Below are positions 1-6,568 of a stretch of DNA of 6,568 bases, piece by piece (the first letter of the stretch is position 1; each line of letters opens with the position of its first letter). Origin of the DNA: Clostridia bacterium (GTDB taxonomy: Bacteria > Bacillota > Clostridia > TANB77 > CAG-508); NCBI GenBank assembly GCA_900768805.1, contig CAAGEF010000162.1:1-6568 (forward strand), in the 5' to 3' direction. The notes below the pieces were generated by a model, which made no database searches, was not told the origin of the DNA, and saw nothing but the letters and a program-made list of their open reading frames with translations. The position numbers and the translations under genes were made by a program.

Positions 1-116
1 AAATAAACTACAAATCTAACACACAAACTATAATTTATTAAACAGAATGATTTAATGTTTGATAAAATTTTGAATAAGAAAAAAATTAAGGTACTATATT
101 ATTTTTCATAAAACCA

Positions 117-152
117 TTGAAAATTGACAATAAATGTTATAAAATGTCAAAT
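117..152 (+). promoter_or_regulatory. Candidate promoter region for the miaB operon
   Basis: Two overlapping sigma-A-type readings are visible. The first is an extended -10, TGT followed by TATAAA (135-143), with TTGAAA at 117-122 as a -35 at a short 15-nt spacing. The second is a perfect TTGACA at 124-129 with TCAAAT at 147-152 after 17 nt, which is a weak -10. Either would start transcription just upstream of the miaB ribosome binding site and give a very short leader. The region is so AT-rich that -10-like words are common by chance, so this is a likely region rather than a mapped promoter. The rest of 1-116 shows no gene and no terminator that I can support. Confidence 0.4.
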
Positions 153-156
153 ACTT

Positions 157-164
157 AGGAGGAG
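157..164 (+). promoter_or_regulatory. Strong ribosome binding site that fixes the TTG start of miaB
   Basis: AGGAGGAG is a near-perfect Shine-Dalgarno sequence. Counting from the end of AGGAGG, 8 nt separate it from the TTG at 171. The frame has a TAG stop at 156-158 and no ATG before residue 28, so TTG is the only start compatible with this site and with the conserved N-terminal iron-sulfur domain. Confidence 0.8.
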
Positions 165-170
165 ATAAAA

Positions 171-1544
171 TTGCAAAATTATTCAGATGAATTTACTAAA
201 AAAGTAAAAGTAGAAATTGAAGGAAAAAATTTAAAATATAATATAAATACTATGGGGTGCCAATTAAATGAAAACGATTCTGAAAAAATCTGTGGTATGC
301 TTGAAGATATGGGGTATAGTAGAACTGATATTTTAAATGAAGCTGATATTGTTATATTTAATACTTGTTGTGTTAGAGAAAATGCTGAAGAGCGTTTATT
401 TGGTAAACTTGGAGAAATTAAGAAATTAAAGGAAACTAGGGGAACTATTATTGCAATTGGTGGATGTATGATGCAGGAAGCAGCTATGCTTGAAAAAATT
501 AAGAAGAGTTATAGATATGTTGATATTGTTTTTGGAACTCATACTATGCAAAATCTGCCAGAGGATATATATAAAACTATAATAGAAAATAAAAAAGTAA
601 AAGATGTTATAGATATTGATGGTGAAATAGTAGAAGGTTTACCTATAAAAAGAAATGATAAATTTAGAGCATCTGTTACTATAATGAATGGATGTAATAA
701 TTTTTGTTCTTATTGTATAGTTCCTTATGTTAGAGGTAGGGAAAGAAGTAGAGAACCAGAAAAAATCTTAGAAGAAGTAAAACAGCTTGCAAAAGAAGGA
801 TATAAAGAAATAACTTTATTAGGACAAAATGTAAATTCATATAAAGGAAATGATAAAATACGTAATTTTGCAGATTTGCTAATAGAAGTAAATAAAATTG
901 AAGGAATAGAAGTTATCAGATTCGAATCACCACATCCAAAAGATTTTAAAGATGATGTTATAGATGCTATAGCAAAATGTGAAAAAGTTGCAAGAATTAT
1001 ACATTTGCCACTTCAAGCAGGAAATACAAAAGTATTAAAGGAAATGAATAGAAAATATACTAAAGAACAATATTTAGAACTTGCTTACAAAATAAAAGAG
1101 AGAGTTCCTGGAGCTGTTTTATCAACAGATATAATAGTTGGTTTTCCAGGAGAAACTGATGAAGAATTTGAAGATACCTTAGATGTTGTAAGAAAAATAA
1201 ATTTTGAACAAATATTTATGTTTATATATTCTAAAAGAGAAGGAACTTTGGCAGCAAAAAGAGAAGATCAAGTTCCAGAGGATATTAAACATATTAGATT
1301 TGATAAATTAAAAGAATTATATGATTCTAGAGTAGATGAAAATAATGAAAAATATATTAATACAATTCAAAAAATATTGGTAGAAGGAGAAAGCAAAAAT
1401 AATTCTCAAATGTATACAGGAAGAACAGATACTAATAAAGTAATTGTATTTAAACCTACAGGAAGAGAAAAAGTAGGAGATATAATTAAAGTAAAAGTAT
1501 TATCAAATCATAGATGGTATTTAGAAGGAGAAGTTAATGGATAG
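171..1544 (+). CDS. miaB: tRNA (N6-isopentenyl adenosine(37)-C2)-methylthiotransferase MiaB
   Basis: This radical-SAM enzyme adds a methylthio group to i6A at position 37 of tRNAs reading UNN codons, giving ms2i6A, which stabilises codon-anticodon pairing. It acts in the cytoplasm on tRNA already modified by MiaA. Three parts are visible. The N-terminal MTTase (UPF0004) domain spans about residues 20-145, with auxiliary [4Fe-4S] cysteines C30 (in MGCQLNEND), C66 (in NTCCVRE) and C99 (in IGGCM). The radical-SAM core (about 165-390) has the CxxxCxxC cluster C175, C179 and C182 in GCNNFCSYC, followed by PYVRGRERSR. A C-terminal TRAM RNA-binding domain covers about 392-455. The C30/C66/C99 spacing of 36 and 33 residues matches characterised MiaB. 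The length of 457 residues is normal. The start is TTG (see the ribosome binding site entry). It is the first gene of the apparent operon, and its last 8 bp overlap the next gene. MiaB is preferred over the paralogues MtaB and RimO because of the NTCCVRENAEER motif and the mutS context. Confidence 0.96.
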   Translation: MQNYSDEFTKKVKVEIEGKNLKYNINTMGCQLNENDSEKICGMLEDMGYSRTDILNEADIVIFNTCCVRENAEERLFGKLGEIKKLKETRGTIIAIGGCMMQEAAMLEKIKKSYRYVDIVFGTHTMQNLPEDIYKTIIENKKVKDVIDIDGEIVEGLPIKRNDKFRASVTIMNGCNNFCSYCIVPYVRGRERSREPEKILEEVKQLAKEGYKEITLLGQNVNSYKGNDKIRNFADLLIEVNKIEGIEVIRFESPHPKDFKDDVIDAIAKCEKVARIIHLPLQAGNTKVLKEMNRKYTKEQYLELAYKIKERVPGAVLSTDIIVGFPGETDEEFEDTLDVVRKINFEQIFMFIYSKREGTLAAKREDQVPEDIKHIRFDKLKELYDSRVDENNEKYINTIQKILVEGESKNNSQMYTGRTDTNKVIVFKPTGREKVGDIIKVKVLSNHRWYLEGEVNG

Positions 1545-2079
1545 TGTTAAAGAATTTAAAGCATATATGGCATCATTAGGTGTTGAAGAAAGTTTTACAG
1601 AATATTTGCTTATGATGTTAGAAGGTGAAAATAATTTACAGAGTTTAATTGTAAAAATAGAAATTCTTCACAGTGAAGGAATTGATATAAATGCATTAAC
1701 AGAAGAACTTATGGAAAATCCATTTTTTATTGTTGAAGAACCAAAAGTAATAGAACATAATATTGAAGTGTTAAAAAAATATATTGATAAAAAAGAATTA
1801 ACAAAAACTTTAGAAATGAATATCGACTATTTAACAGTTCCAGAAAATAGTTTAGAGCAAAATATCAAAATGGTTAAATTATTAGTATCACCGGAAGTAT
1901 TTGATGTTTTATTAAAAGCTCATGGTGAAATTTTTACTTTTAATGCAGATTATTTAGAAAAAAAATTTGAATTTTTTATAAAAAACGGATTAAAAGATAA
2001 AATAGAAGAATTAATTATGTCTAAAATAGAAATATTTGAAATGGATGAAGAAGAAATAAATTTAGAAGAACTATATTAA
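1537..2079 (+). CDS. Small acidic helical-repeat protein, mTERF-like repeats, function unknown
   Basis: I do not recognise a named family. The 180-residue product is predicted cytoplasmic, with no signal peptide or membrane segment. It is strongly acidic, with about 40 Asp/Glu against 18 Lys, and has no Arg, Cys or Trp. From residue 51 it consists of tandem 34-residue helical units (51-85, 86-119, 120-153, and a shorter last one at 154-180). The pattern (N-P-hydrophobic pair, then x-I-x-x-N-I-x-x-L) resembles mTERF repeats, which form alpha-solenoids. Residues 18-50 may be a divergent extra unit. The ATG overlaps the miaB stop by 8 bp, and AAGGAG (1525-1530) lies 6 nt upstream inside miaB, so translation is probably coupled to miaB. 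In Bacillus the slot between miaB and mutS holds ymcA and cotE, but this sequence does not look like either. The acidic surface argues against simple nucleic-acid binding as in mitochondrial mTERFs. A protein-interaction role is an inference. Confidence 0.85.
   Translation: MDSVKEFKAYMASLGVEESFTEYLLMMLEGENNLQSLIVKIEILHSEGIDINALTEELMENPFFIVEEPKVIEHNIEVLKKYIDKKELTKTLEMNIDYLTVPENSLEQNIKMVKLLVSPEVFDVLLKAHGEIFTFNADYLEKKFEFFIKNGLKDKIEELIMSKIEIFEMDEEEINLEELY
1687..2076 (+). repeat. Tandem 34-residue (102-bp) protein-level repeats, three full units plus a partial
   Basis: The repeat is visible in the protein, not as near-identical DNA. Equivalent positions recur every 34 residues: the hydrophobic pairs F64-I65, Y98-L99, I132-F133 and I166-F167; I72, L106 and L140; I76, I110 and F144; L79, V113 and F147; and N75 and N109. 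The units begin at about 1687, 1792, 1894 and 1996. The last unit stops after its first helix and ends in an acidic tail. The constant period without drift in the three core units supports a real helical solenoid. Confidence 0.75.
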
Positions 2080-2097
2080 TATAAGGAGTAATAGTAA

Positions 2098-4716
2098 ATG
2101 GCAGAATTATCACCAATGATGCAAAATTATATGCAAACAAAAGAAGCTTATAAGGATAGTATATTATTCTATAGACTTGGAGATTTTTATGAAATGTTTT
2201 TTGATGATGCAATTACTGCATCAAGAGAACTTGAAATAACTTTAACAGCTAGAGCTTGTGGATTAGAAGAAAAAGCTCCTATGTGTGGAGTTCCGCATCA
2301 TGCTGTTGATTTATATATATCTAGACTTATAAATAAAGGATATAAAGTTGCAATATGTGAACAATTAGAAGATCCAAAAACAACAAAAGGAATTGTAAAA
2401 AGAGATGTAATAAGAGTTGTAACACCAGGAACTGTTATTGAATCTAATATGCTTGAAGAGAAGAAAAATAATTACATAATGTCAATTGTTAAAAAAGGAA
2501 TATATTATGGTTTAGCAGTTTGTGATATAAGTACAGGTGATTTTTATGCAACTCAAATAAAATTAGATGAAAATAATTTTGAAAAATTATTAGATGAATA
2601 TGCAAGATATACTCCTGCAGAGCTTGTTGTAAATGAAGCAATGGGAAATTCAAAAGAAGATTTAGAAATAATGAAGGATAGAGCGAATACATTTGTTACA
2701 GTTAGAGAAGATTCTATATTTTCTGAAGATTCGAAAGAGCTTTTAAAATTATATAATTTAGTAGATAATAGAGAAAATCCAATAGAAAAGATGGATTCAG
2801 AAAATATATTTACAGTATCAGCTATAAATGGGCTATTGAATTATTTTACTGAAACTCAAAAAGTTAAATTAGGGCATATAAATAAAATTAAAATTTATGA
2901 AGTAAGAAAATACATGTCTTTAGATATAAATGCAAGAAGAAGTTTAGAACTTACTGAAAGAATGAGAGATAAATCCAAAAAAGGAACTTTAATTTGGGTA
3001 TTAGATAAAACATCTACATCTATGGGAGGAAGGCTTTTAAGAAGATGGATAAATGATCCATTACTTGATATAAACGAAATAAATAATAGATTAGATTCTG
3101 TAAAAGAACTTAAAGATAATATGATGCTTAGAGGAGATATAATAGAAGCCTTAAGAAAAGTTTATGATATAGAAAGATTAGCTGGAAAAATAGCTTATGG
3201 AAATGCAAATGGAAGAGATTTAATATCTTTAAAAAATTCATTAAGCAAGCTTCCAGAGTTAAAACAAATATTATCAATGACAGATTCAAAACTTTTAAAG
3301 CAAATTTATGAACAATTAGATGAATTACAAGATATTTATAAATTAATAGATGAAGCTATAGTAGAAGAACCACCAATTAGTATAAAAGAAGGTGGAATTA
3401 TAAAAGCTGGATATAATTCAGAAATAGATGAATATAAAGAAATATCTACCAATGGAAAACAATGGATTTTAGATATAGAAGCTCGTGAAAGAGAAGCTAC
3501 AGGAATTAGAAATTTAAAGGTAGGATATACAAAAGTTTTTGGATATTATATAGAAGTTACAAAATCATTTTTAAATCAAGTACCAGAAGATAGATTTATA
3601 AGAAAACAAACATTAACAAATGGAGAAAGGTTCATAACAGAAGAACTTAAAGAATTAGAATCTAAAATCTTAGGAGCAGAAGAAAAAATAGTTAATTTAG
3701 AGTATAATGAATTTGTAAAAATAAGAACACAAATATCTCAAAATATAAGTAGACTTCAAACTTCTGCAATGTGTGTGGCTAAAATAGATGTGTTAGCAGG
3801 TTTTGCTGTTGTTGCTGAAGATAATAATTATGTTTATCCTATAGTAGATAATTCTGGAAAATTAGAAATAAAAGATGGGCGTCATCTAGTAGTTGAAGCA
3901 ATGCTTGATTCTGGAATGTTTGTTCAAAATGATGTAATTTTAGATAAAGAAGAAAATAGAGTAGCTATAATAACTGGTCCAAATATGGCTGGTAAATCTA
4001 CATATATGAGACAAGTTGCTTTAATTGTTTTAATGGCGCAAATAGGGTGTTTTGTACCAGCATCAAGTGCAAAAATAGGTATAGTAGATAAAATATTCAC
4101 AAGAATAGGGGCTTCTGATGATTTAAGTAGTGGTCAAAGTACATTTATGGTTGAAATGATGGAGGTATCAAACATATTAAAAGATGCTACAGAAAATAGT
4201 TTAGTTATATTAGATGAAATTGGAAGAGGAACTTCTACATATGATGGATTATCAATAGCTTGGGCAGTTGCAGAATATATTGCAGATAAAAATAAAATTG
4301 GTTGCAAAACATTATTTGCAACACATTATCACGAACTAATAGAAATGGCTGAGAAAACAGAAGGAATAAAAAATTATTCGATAGCTGTAAAGGAAAAAGG
4401 AGAGGATATAATTTTCTTAAGAAAAATAGTAGAAGGTGGAACAGATGAAAGTTATGGAATTCATGTAGCCAAGCTTGCAGGAGTTCCTAAAGCTGTTGTA
4501 ACTAGAGCAAACAAAATTTTAAATAGCTTAGAAAGAACAGATGCCAAATTTAAAACAGAAGAAAAAGAAGATAAAAAACAGGTAGAAGGGCAATTTGATT
4601 TTTATAATTTAAAATTGGCTGAAATAGCAACAGAGCTAGATAAAATAAATATAAATGAATTAACACCAATAGATGCATTAAATACTTTGGTAAAGATTAA
4701 AGAAAAAATGAAATAA
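2098..4716 (+). CDS. mutS: DNA mismatch repair protein MutS
   Basis: MutS recognises base mismatches and small loops in newly replicated DNA, clamps on in an ATP-dependent way and recruits MutL. The 872 residues match the usual length. The N-terminal mismatch-binding domain (about 1-120) carries the Phe-x-Glu reader F30-Y31-E32 in GDFYEMF. Connector, core/lever and clamp regions follow (about 120-560; the clamp around 430-545 contains VFGYYIEVTKSF). The ABC-type ATPase (about 560-790) shows Walker A GPNMAGKST at 627-635, the signature GASDDLSSGQSTFM at 671-684, Walker B LVILDE ending at D706-E707, and H-loop THYHE at 742-746. All catalytic motifs are intact. The C-terminus has QFDFY (832-836), a possible sliding-clamp-binding motif, and the typical final segment ELTPIDALNTLVKIKEK. 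AAGGAG (2083-2088) lies 9 nt before the ATG. It sits 18 bp after the repeat-protein gene and 24 bp before the next gene, with no terminator between. No mutL is present in the window. Confidence 0.98.
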   Translation: MAELSPMMQNYMQTKEAYKDSILFYRLGDFYEMFFDDAITASRELEITLTARACGLEEKAPMCGVPHHAVDLYISRLINKGYKVAICEQLEDPKTTKGIVKRDVIRVVTPGTVIESNMLEEKKNNYIMSIVKKGIYYGLAVCDISTGDFYATQIKLDENNFEKLLDEYARYTPAELVVNEAMGNSKEDLEIMKDRANTFVTVREDSIFSEDSKELLKLYNLVDNRENPIEKMDSENIFTVSAINGLLNYFTETQKVKLGHINKIKIYEVRKYMSLDINARRSLELTERMRDKSKKGTLIWVLDKTSTSMGGRLLRRWINDPLLDINEINNRLDSVKELKDNMMLRGDIIEALRKVYDIERLAGKIAYGNANGRDLISLKNSLSKLPELKQILSMTDSKLLKQIYEQLDELQDIYKLIDEAIVEEPPISIKEGGIIKAGYNSEIDEYKEISTNGKQWILDIEAREREATGIRNLKVGYTKVFGYYIEVTKSFLNQVPEDRFIRKQTLTNGERFITEELKELESKILGAEEKIVNLEYNEFVKIRTQISQNISRLQTSAMCVAKIDVLAGFAVVAEDNNYVYPIVDNSGKLEIKDGRHLVVEAMLDSGMFVQNDVILDKEENRVAIITGPNMAGKSTYMRQVALIVLMAQIGCFVPASSAKIGIVDKIFTRIGASDDLSSGQSTFMVEMMEVSNILKDATENSLVILDEIGRGTSTYDGLSIAWAVAEYIADKNKIGCKTLFATHYHELIEMAEKTEGIKNYSIAVKEKGEDIIFLRKIVEGGTDESYGIHVAKLAGVPKAVVTRANKILNSLERTDAKFKTEEKEDKKQVEGQFDFYNLKLAEIATELDKININELTPIDALNTLVKIKEKMK

Positions 4717-4740
4717 AAAACAAAAGGAACAAATAGAAAA

Positions 4741-5847
4741 ATGGATATAAAAAATTTAAAGGATATTATAAAAGATATGCCAGAAAATTTTTGTATTCCT
4801 GAAGATACTGATAGTAAATTTTATATAGAAGATATACAGAGTGTTATAGAACTTAGAAAAGCTAGATGGTTATATAGAGTTCTTGGTGAATTTTTAAATT
4901 ATAATATATCTGCTGTAAGTTCTGAAAACGCAAGATTAAAAGCTTATAATGAAGAAGTAGATTATGAAAAAATCGAAAAAAATAAATATATATGTAAGCA
5001 AATATCTGAGATTTATGCTAAAGCATTAAATTTAATAGGAATAAAAGCAGTTTCAATAGTTCATAATCAAGGATATGATGTAAATCATGTTGGAACAATA
5101 ATAGAACTTTCAAATGGAATGCAATTTTATACAGATTTAACTTTAGACTTAAAAAATATAAAAACAGGAATGAAAACACAAGAATTTTGTACAGGATTTC
5201 CAGTAGATTGGAAGATTCAAAATGATTTTGGGCATAATAAAGAGCAATGGAAAATAAGAAGTAATACTAATTATGAAATATTAAATAATGATGAAATTTC
5301 TAATTATATAGATATACCAGTTGTAGGATATAAAAAATGTAATATGTATACAGATACATTTTTAGAACAATTTGCAAAAGAATTACGAGATGATGAAAAT
5401 ATAAAAAAATATATTACATATATGAAAGAAATACCAGAAGATACTAAATCAAAACAAGATAGTATATTAAGATATAAATTTGAATTTTTAATAAAATATC
5501 TTAATTTGGAAAATTTAGAGTATATACAAGGTAGAGATTTCTTGCAGGATGCAATACAAAGAGTTTTTTTAGATGAGGAGGCAGAGAAATTTCATTGGTT
5601 TAACATCAATAAAGATAACGAAACTGGTGATTCTAAAGAATTTGCAACATGTTTTATTCTTAAAAATAATAAATCTAATTTATATTATGTGTATCATGGA
5701 AATGAAATTCCAAAAGCACTAATTGGAGATGATTTTATTTCTAAAATATCTGATGAAAACTGGAATTTACCCGAAGTTAATAAACTAAATAAAGACATAT
5801 TAGGAAGAGAAATTTTAACATTTTATAAAGAAGATTTTTCTAAATAA
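4741..5847 (+). CDS. Transglutaminase-like (papain-fold) protein of unknown function
   Basis: This is a 368-residue protein I cannot assign to a named gene. It has no signal peptide or transmembrane segment, so it is predicted cytoplasmic. Residues about 80-140 read as a transglutaminase-like core. C85 sits in YICKQISEIYAKALNLIGIKA, the usual catalytic helix followed by the GIxA turn. H116 lies in YDVNHVGTIIEL and D132 in QFYTDLTLDL, so Cys, His and Asp fall in the order and surroundings expected of the triad. The fold serves proteases, deamidases, amidases and cross-linking enzymes, so the reaction cannot be named. Residues 28-70 are probably helical. Residues 150-368 match nothing I recognise and include a likely all-alpha stretch (204-280) and a Trp/Phe-rich segment at 284-289. 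A modest AAAAGGAA ribosome binding site (4722-4729) lies unusually far (11 nt) before the ATG, suggesting lower translation than mutS. It is probably cotranscribed with mutS and is closed by the 5860-5907 terminator. Confidence 0.85.
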   Translation: MDIKNLKDIIKDMPENFCIPEDTDSKFYIEDIQSVIELRKARWLYRVLGEFLNYNISAVSSENARLKAYNEEVDYEKIEKNKYICKQISEIYAKALNLIGIKAVSIVHNQGYDVNHVGTIIELSNGMQFYTDLTLDLKNIKTGMKTQEFCTGFPVDWKIQNDFGHNKEQWKIRSNTNYEILNNDEISNYIDIPVVGYKKCNMYTDTFLEQFAKELRDDENIKKYITYMKEIPEDTKSKQDSILRYKFEFLIKYLNLENLEYIQGRDFLQDAIQRVFLDEEAEKFHWFNINKDNETGDSKEFATCFILKNNKSNLYYVYHGNEIPKALIGDDFISKISDENWNLPEVNKLNKDILGREILTFYKEDFSK

Positions 5848-5859
5848 ATCATAAATTAT

Positions 5860-5907
5860 AAACTTCTTACATAAAATATAATATTATTTTATGTAAGGAG
5901 TTTTTTT
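5860..5907 (+). terminator. Rho-independent terminator of the miaB-mutS operon, overlapping the asnB ribosome binding site
   Basis: The left arm 5860-5878 pairs with the right arm 5885-5903 over 19 bp with a single T-G wobble (5865/5898) and a 6-nt loop (5879-5884). A run of seven T (5901-5907) starts in the last stem positions and continues past the hairpin. It begins 12 bp after the stop of the transglutaminase-like gene. The stem is AT-rich but unusually long. The asnB Shine-Dalgarno sequence AAGGAG (5895-5900) is part of the right arm, and the T-run ends directly at the asnB ATG. Confidence 0.8.
5877..5882 (+). promoter_or_regulatory. Possible -10 element for asnB inside the terminator loop
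   Basis: A perfect TATAAT lies at the top of the terminator hairpin. Initiation about 7 nt downstream (near 5889) would give a leader of about 20 nt with AAGGAG at a good 7-nt spacing from the ATG and without the left arm of the hairpin. No convincing -35 is seen (5854-5859 reads AATTAT), and TATAAT arises readily by chance in such AT-rich DNA. Confidence 0.3.
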
Positions 5908-6568
5908 ATGTGTGGGATTGTACGGAGTGGTTAATTTTAAAGAAGACATTTCTAATAAGTATTCTGTAATTAGAAATATGACAGAAACTTTAAGAAAAAG
6001 AGGTCCAGATGAAGATGGATTATTTTTTGAGAAACATGTGAATTTAGGTCATAGAAGATTAAGTATAATTGATAAGAAAAATGGTAAGCAACCTATGAGC
6101 CAAATTTTTAATGAAAATACATACACAATTGTGTATAATGGGCAATTATATAATAGTAAAGAATTAAGAGAAATTCTAAAAGATAATGGTTTTTCATTTA
6201 AAGGTTATTCTGATACAGAAGTATTATTAAAAGCATATATTTTTTATGGTAAAGAGGTTTGTAAACATTTAAATGGAATATTTGGGTTTGCTATATGGAA
6301 TTCAAAAAAGGAGGAATTGTTTCTAGCAAGAGATCATTTTGGAATTAAACCATTATATTTTGCAAAATTTGATGATAACTTTGTTTTTTCTTCTGAAATA
6401 AAAGCAATTTTAGAATTCCCAAAATATAAACCAGAAATTTCAGAAAGTGAAATTTGTGAGTTATTTGGAATAGGTCCAAGTCATAGCCCTGGAAAAACAC
6501 CATTTAAAAATATAGAAGAAATAAAACCAGCACATTTTAGAGTTATTACAAAAGCTCATATATATGAT
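5908..6568 (+). CDS. asnB: Asparagine synthetase (glutamine-hydrolysing) AsnB, N-terminal part, frameshifted near the start and cut by the window end
   Basis: The enzyme makes asparagine from aspartate using ATP and glutamine-derived ammonia. The ATG at 5908 encodes MCGI, the invariant start whose Cys2 becomes the N-terminal glutaminase nucleophile, and AAGGAG lies 7 nt upstream. That frame ends at TAA 5932-5934 after only MCGIVRSG. The rest of the protein is read one base over, from TAC at 5921 without a stop to 6568. Dropping one base near 5920 joins the two as MCGIYGVVNFKED, the expected length. On the joined 220-residue product the class II amidotransferase features are KRGPDEDG (30-37), GHRRLSIID with R50, IVYNGQLYN (74-82), SDTEVLL with D102, NGIFGFAIW (122-130) and ARDHFGIKPLYF (140-151). 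The start of the synthetase domain follows; the ATP-binding SGGxDS region lies beyond the window. The offset may be a real mutation, a sequencing or assembly error, or, less likely, recoding. The sequence otherwise looks under normal constraint, which favours a recent change or an error. Confidence 0.85.

Noticed and set aside
1..116. End of an upstream gene, riboswitch or small RNA before miaB
   Set aside because: All frames are broken by stops or are too short to judge, and no conserved RNA motif or T-tailed hairpin is visible. The weak AAACA/TGTTT pairing at 41-60 is not convincing.
2083..2088. Regulatory signal in the gap before mutS
   Set aside because: Positions 2080-2097 contain only an ordinary AAGGAG ribosome binding site, as expected inside an operon.
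2021..2212. Open reading frame on the minus strand, 63 codons
   Set aside because: It lies across the end of the repeat-protein gene and the start of mutS. Its composition is Leu/Ile/Tyr/Phe-rich, as expected for the antisense of AT-rich coding DNA, and it has no ribosome binding site or family resemblance.
2489..2692. Open reading frame on the minus strand, 67 codons
   Set aside because: It is wholly inside mutS and antisense to it, with low-complexity Leu/His/Tyr-rich translation typical of shadow frames.
4717..4740. Terminator or promoter between mutS and the transglutaminase-like gene
   Set aside because: The 24 bp hold only an A-rich stretch and a modest ribosome binding site. There is no hairpin or T-run.
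5912..5920. GTG 5912 or TTG 5918 as the true asnB start
   Set aside because: Both would remove the catalytic cysteine, and TTG 5918 is 17 nt from AAGGAG. The ATG with MCGI at 7-nt spacing is clearly the ancestral start.
5908..5941. Programmed +1 frameshifting in asnB (rare CGG codon, then GGT TAA)
   Set aside because: CGG is rare here and a stop follows, but asnB is not known for recoding. A shift at the stop would give MCGIVRSGNFKED, which fits the family less well than a simple extra base giving MCGIYGVVNFKED. An indel or error is simpler.

Overview
The window is very AT-rich. It uses AGA for most Arg, ATA heavily for Ile and TTA for Leu, has strong AAGGAG-type ribosome binding sites, and uses TGG for Trp with no in-frame TGA. 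This suggests a low-GC Firmicute, most likely an anaerobic Clostridia-type bacterium using the standard code. The miaB-to-mutS neighbourhood fits, since this linkage is common in Firmicutes. Every supported gene is on the plus strand. The exact taxon cannot be read from the sequence.

Layout: positions 1-170 are non-coding and hold probable promoter elements and a strong ribosome binding site for miaB. miaB (171-1544, tRNA methylthiotransferase, TTG start) overlaps by 8 bp a small acidic protein gene (1537-2079) made of 34-residue helical repeats resembling mTERF repeats. mutS (2098-4716) follows after 18 bp, and 24 bp later comes a 368-residue protein with a transglutaminase-like Cys-His-Asp core (4741-5847). 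These four genes are tightly packed with no internal terminator and look like one operon. A long hairpin with a T-run (5860-5907) ends it.

The last gene is the 5' part of a glutamine-dependent asparagine synthetase (asnB, from 5908, running off the window). Its MCGI start and the rest of the protein are in different frames, offset by one base. Its ribosome binding site lies inside the 3' arm of the upstream terminator hairpin.

Functionally, the operon joins tRNA modification for decoding fidelity (MiaB) and DNA mismatch repair (MutS) with two uncharacterised proteins. The repeat protein sits where Bacillus has ymcA (and cotE) between miaB and mutS, and the transglutaminase-like protein sits where mutL is often found. 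Those two genes, the asnB frameshift and the overlapping terminator/translation signal are the points most worth a second look. I see no mobile element, CRISPR array, tRNA or rRNA.
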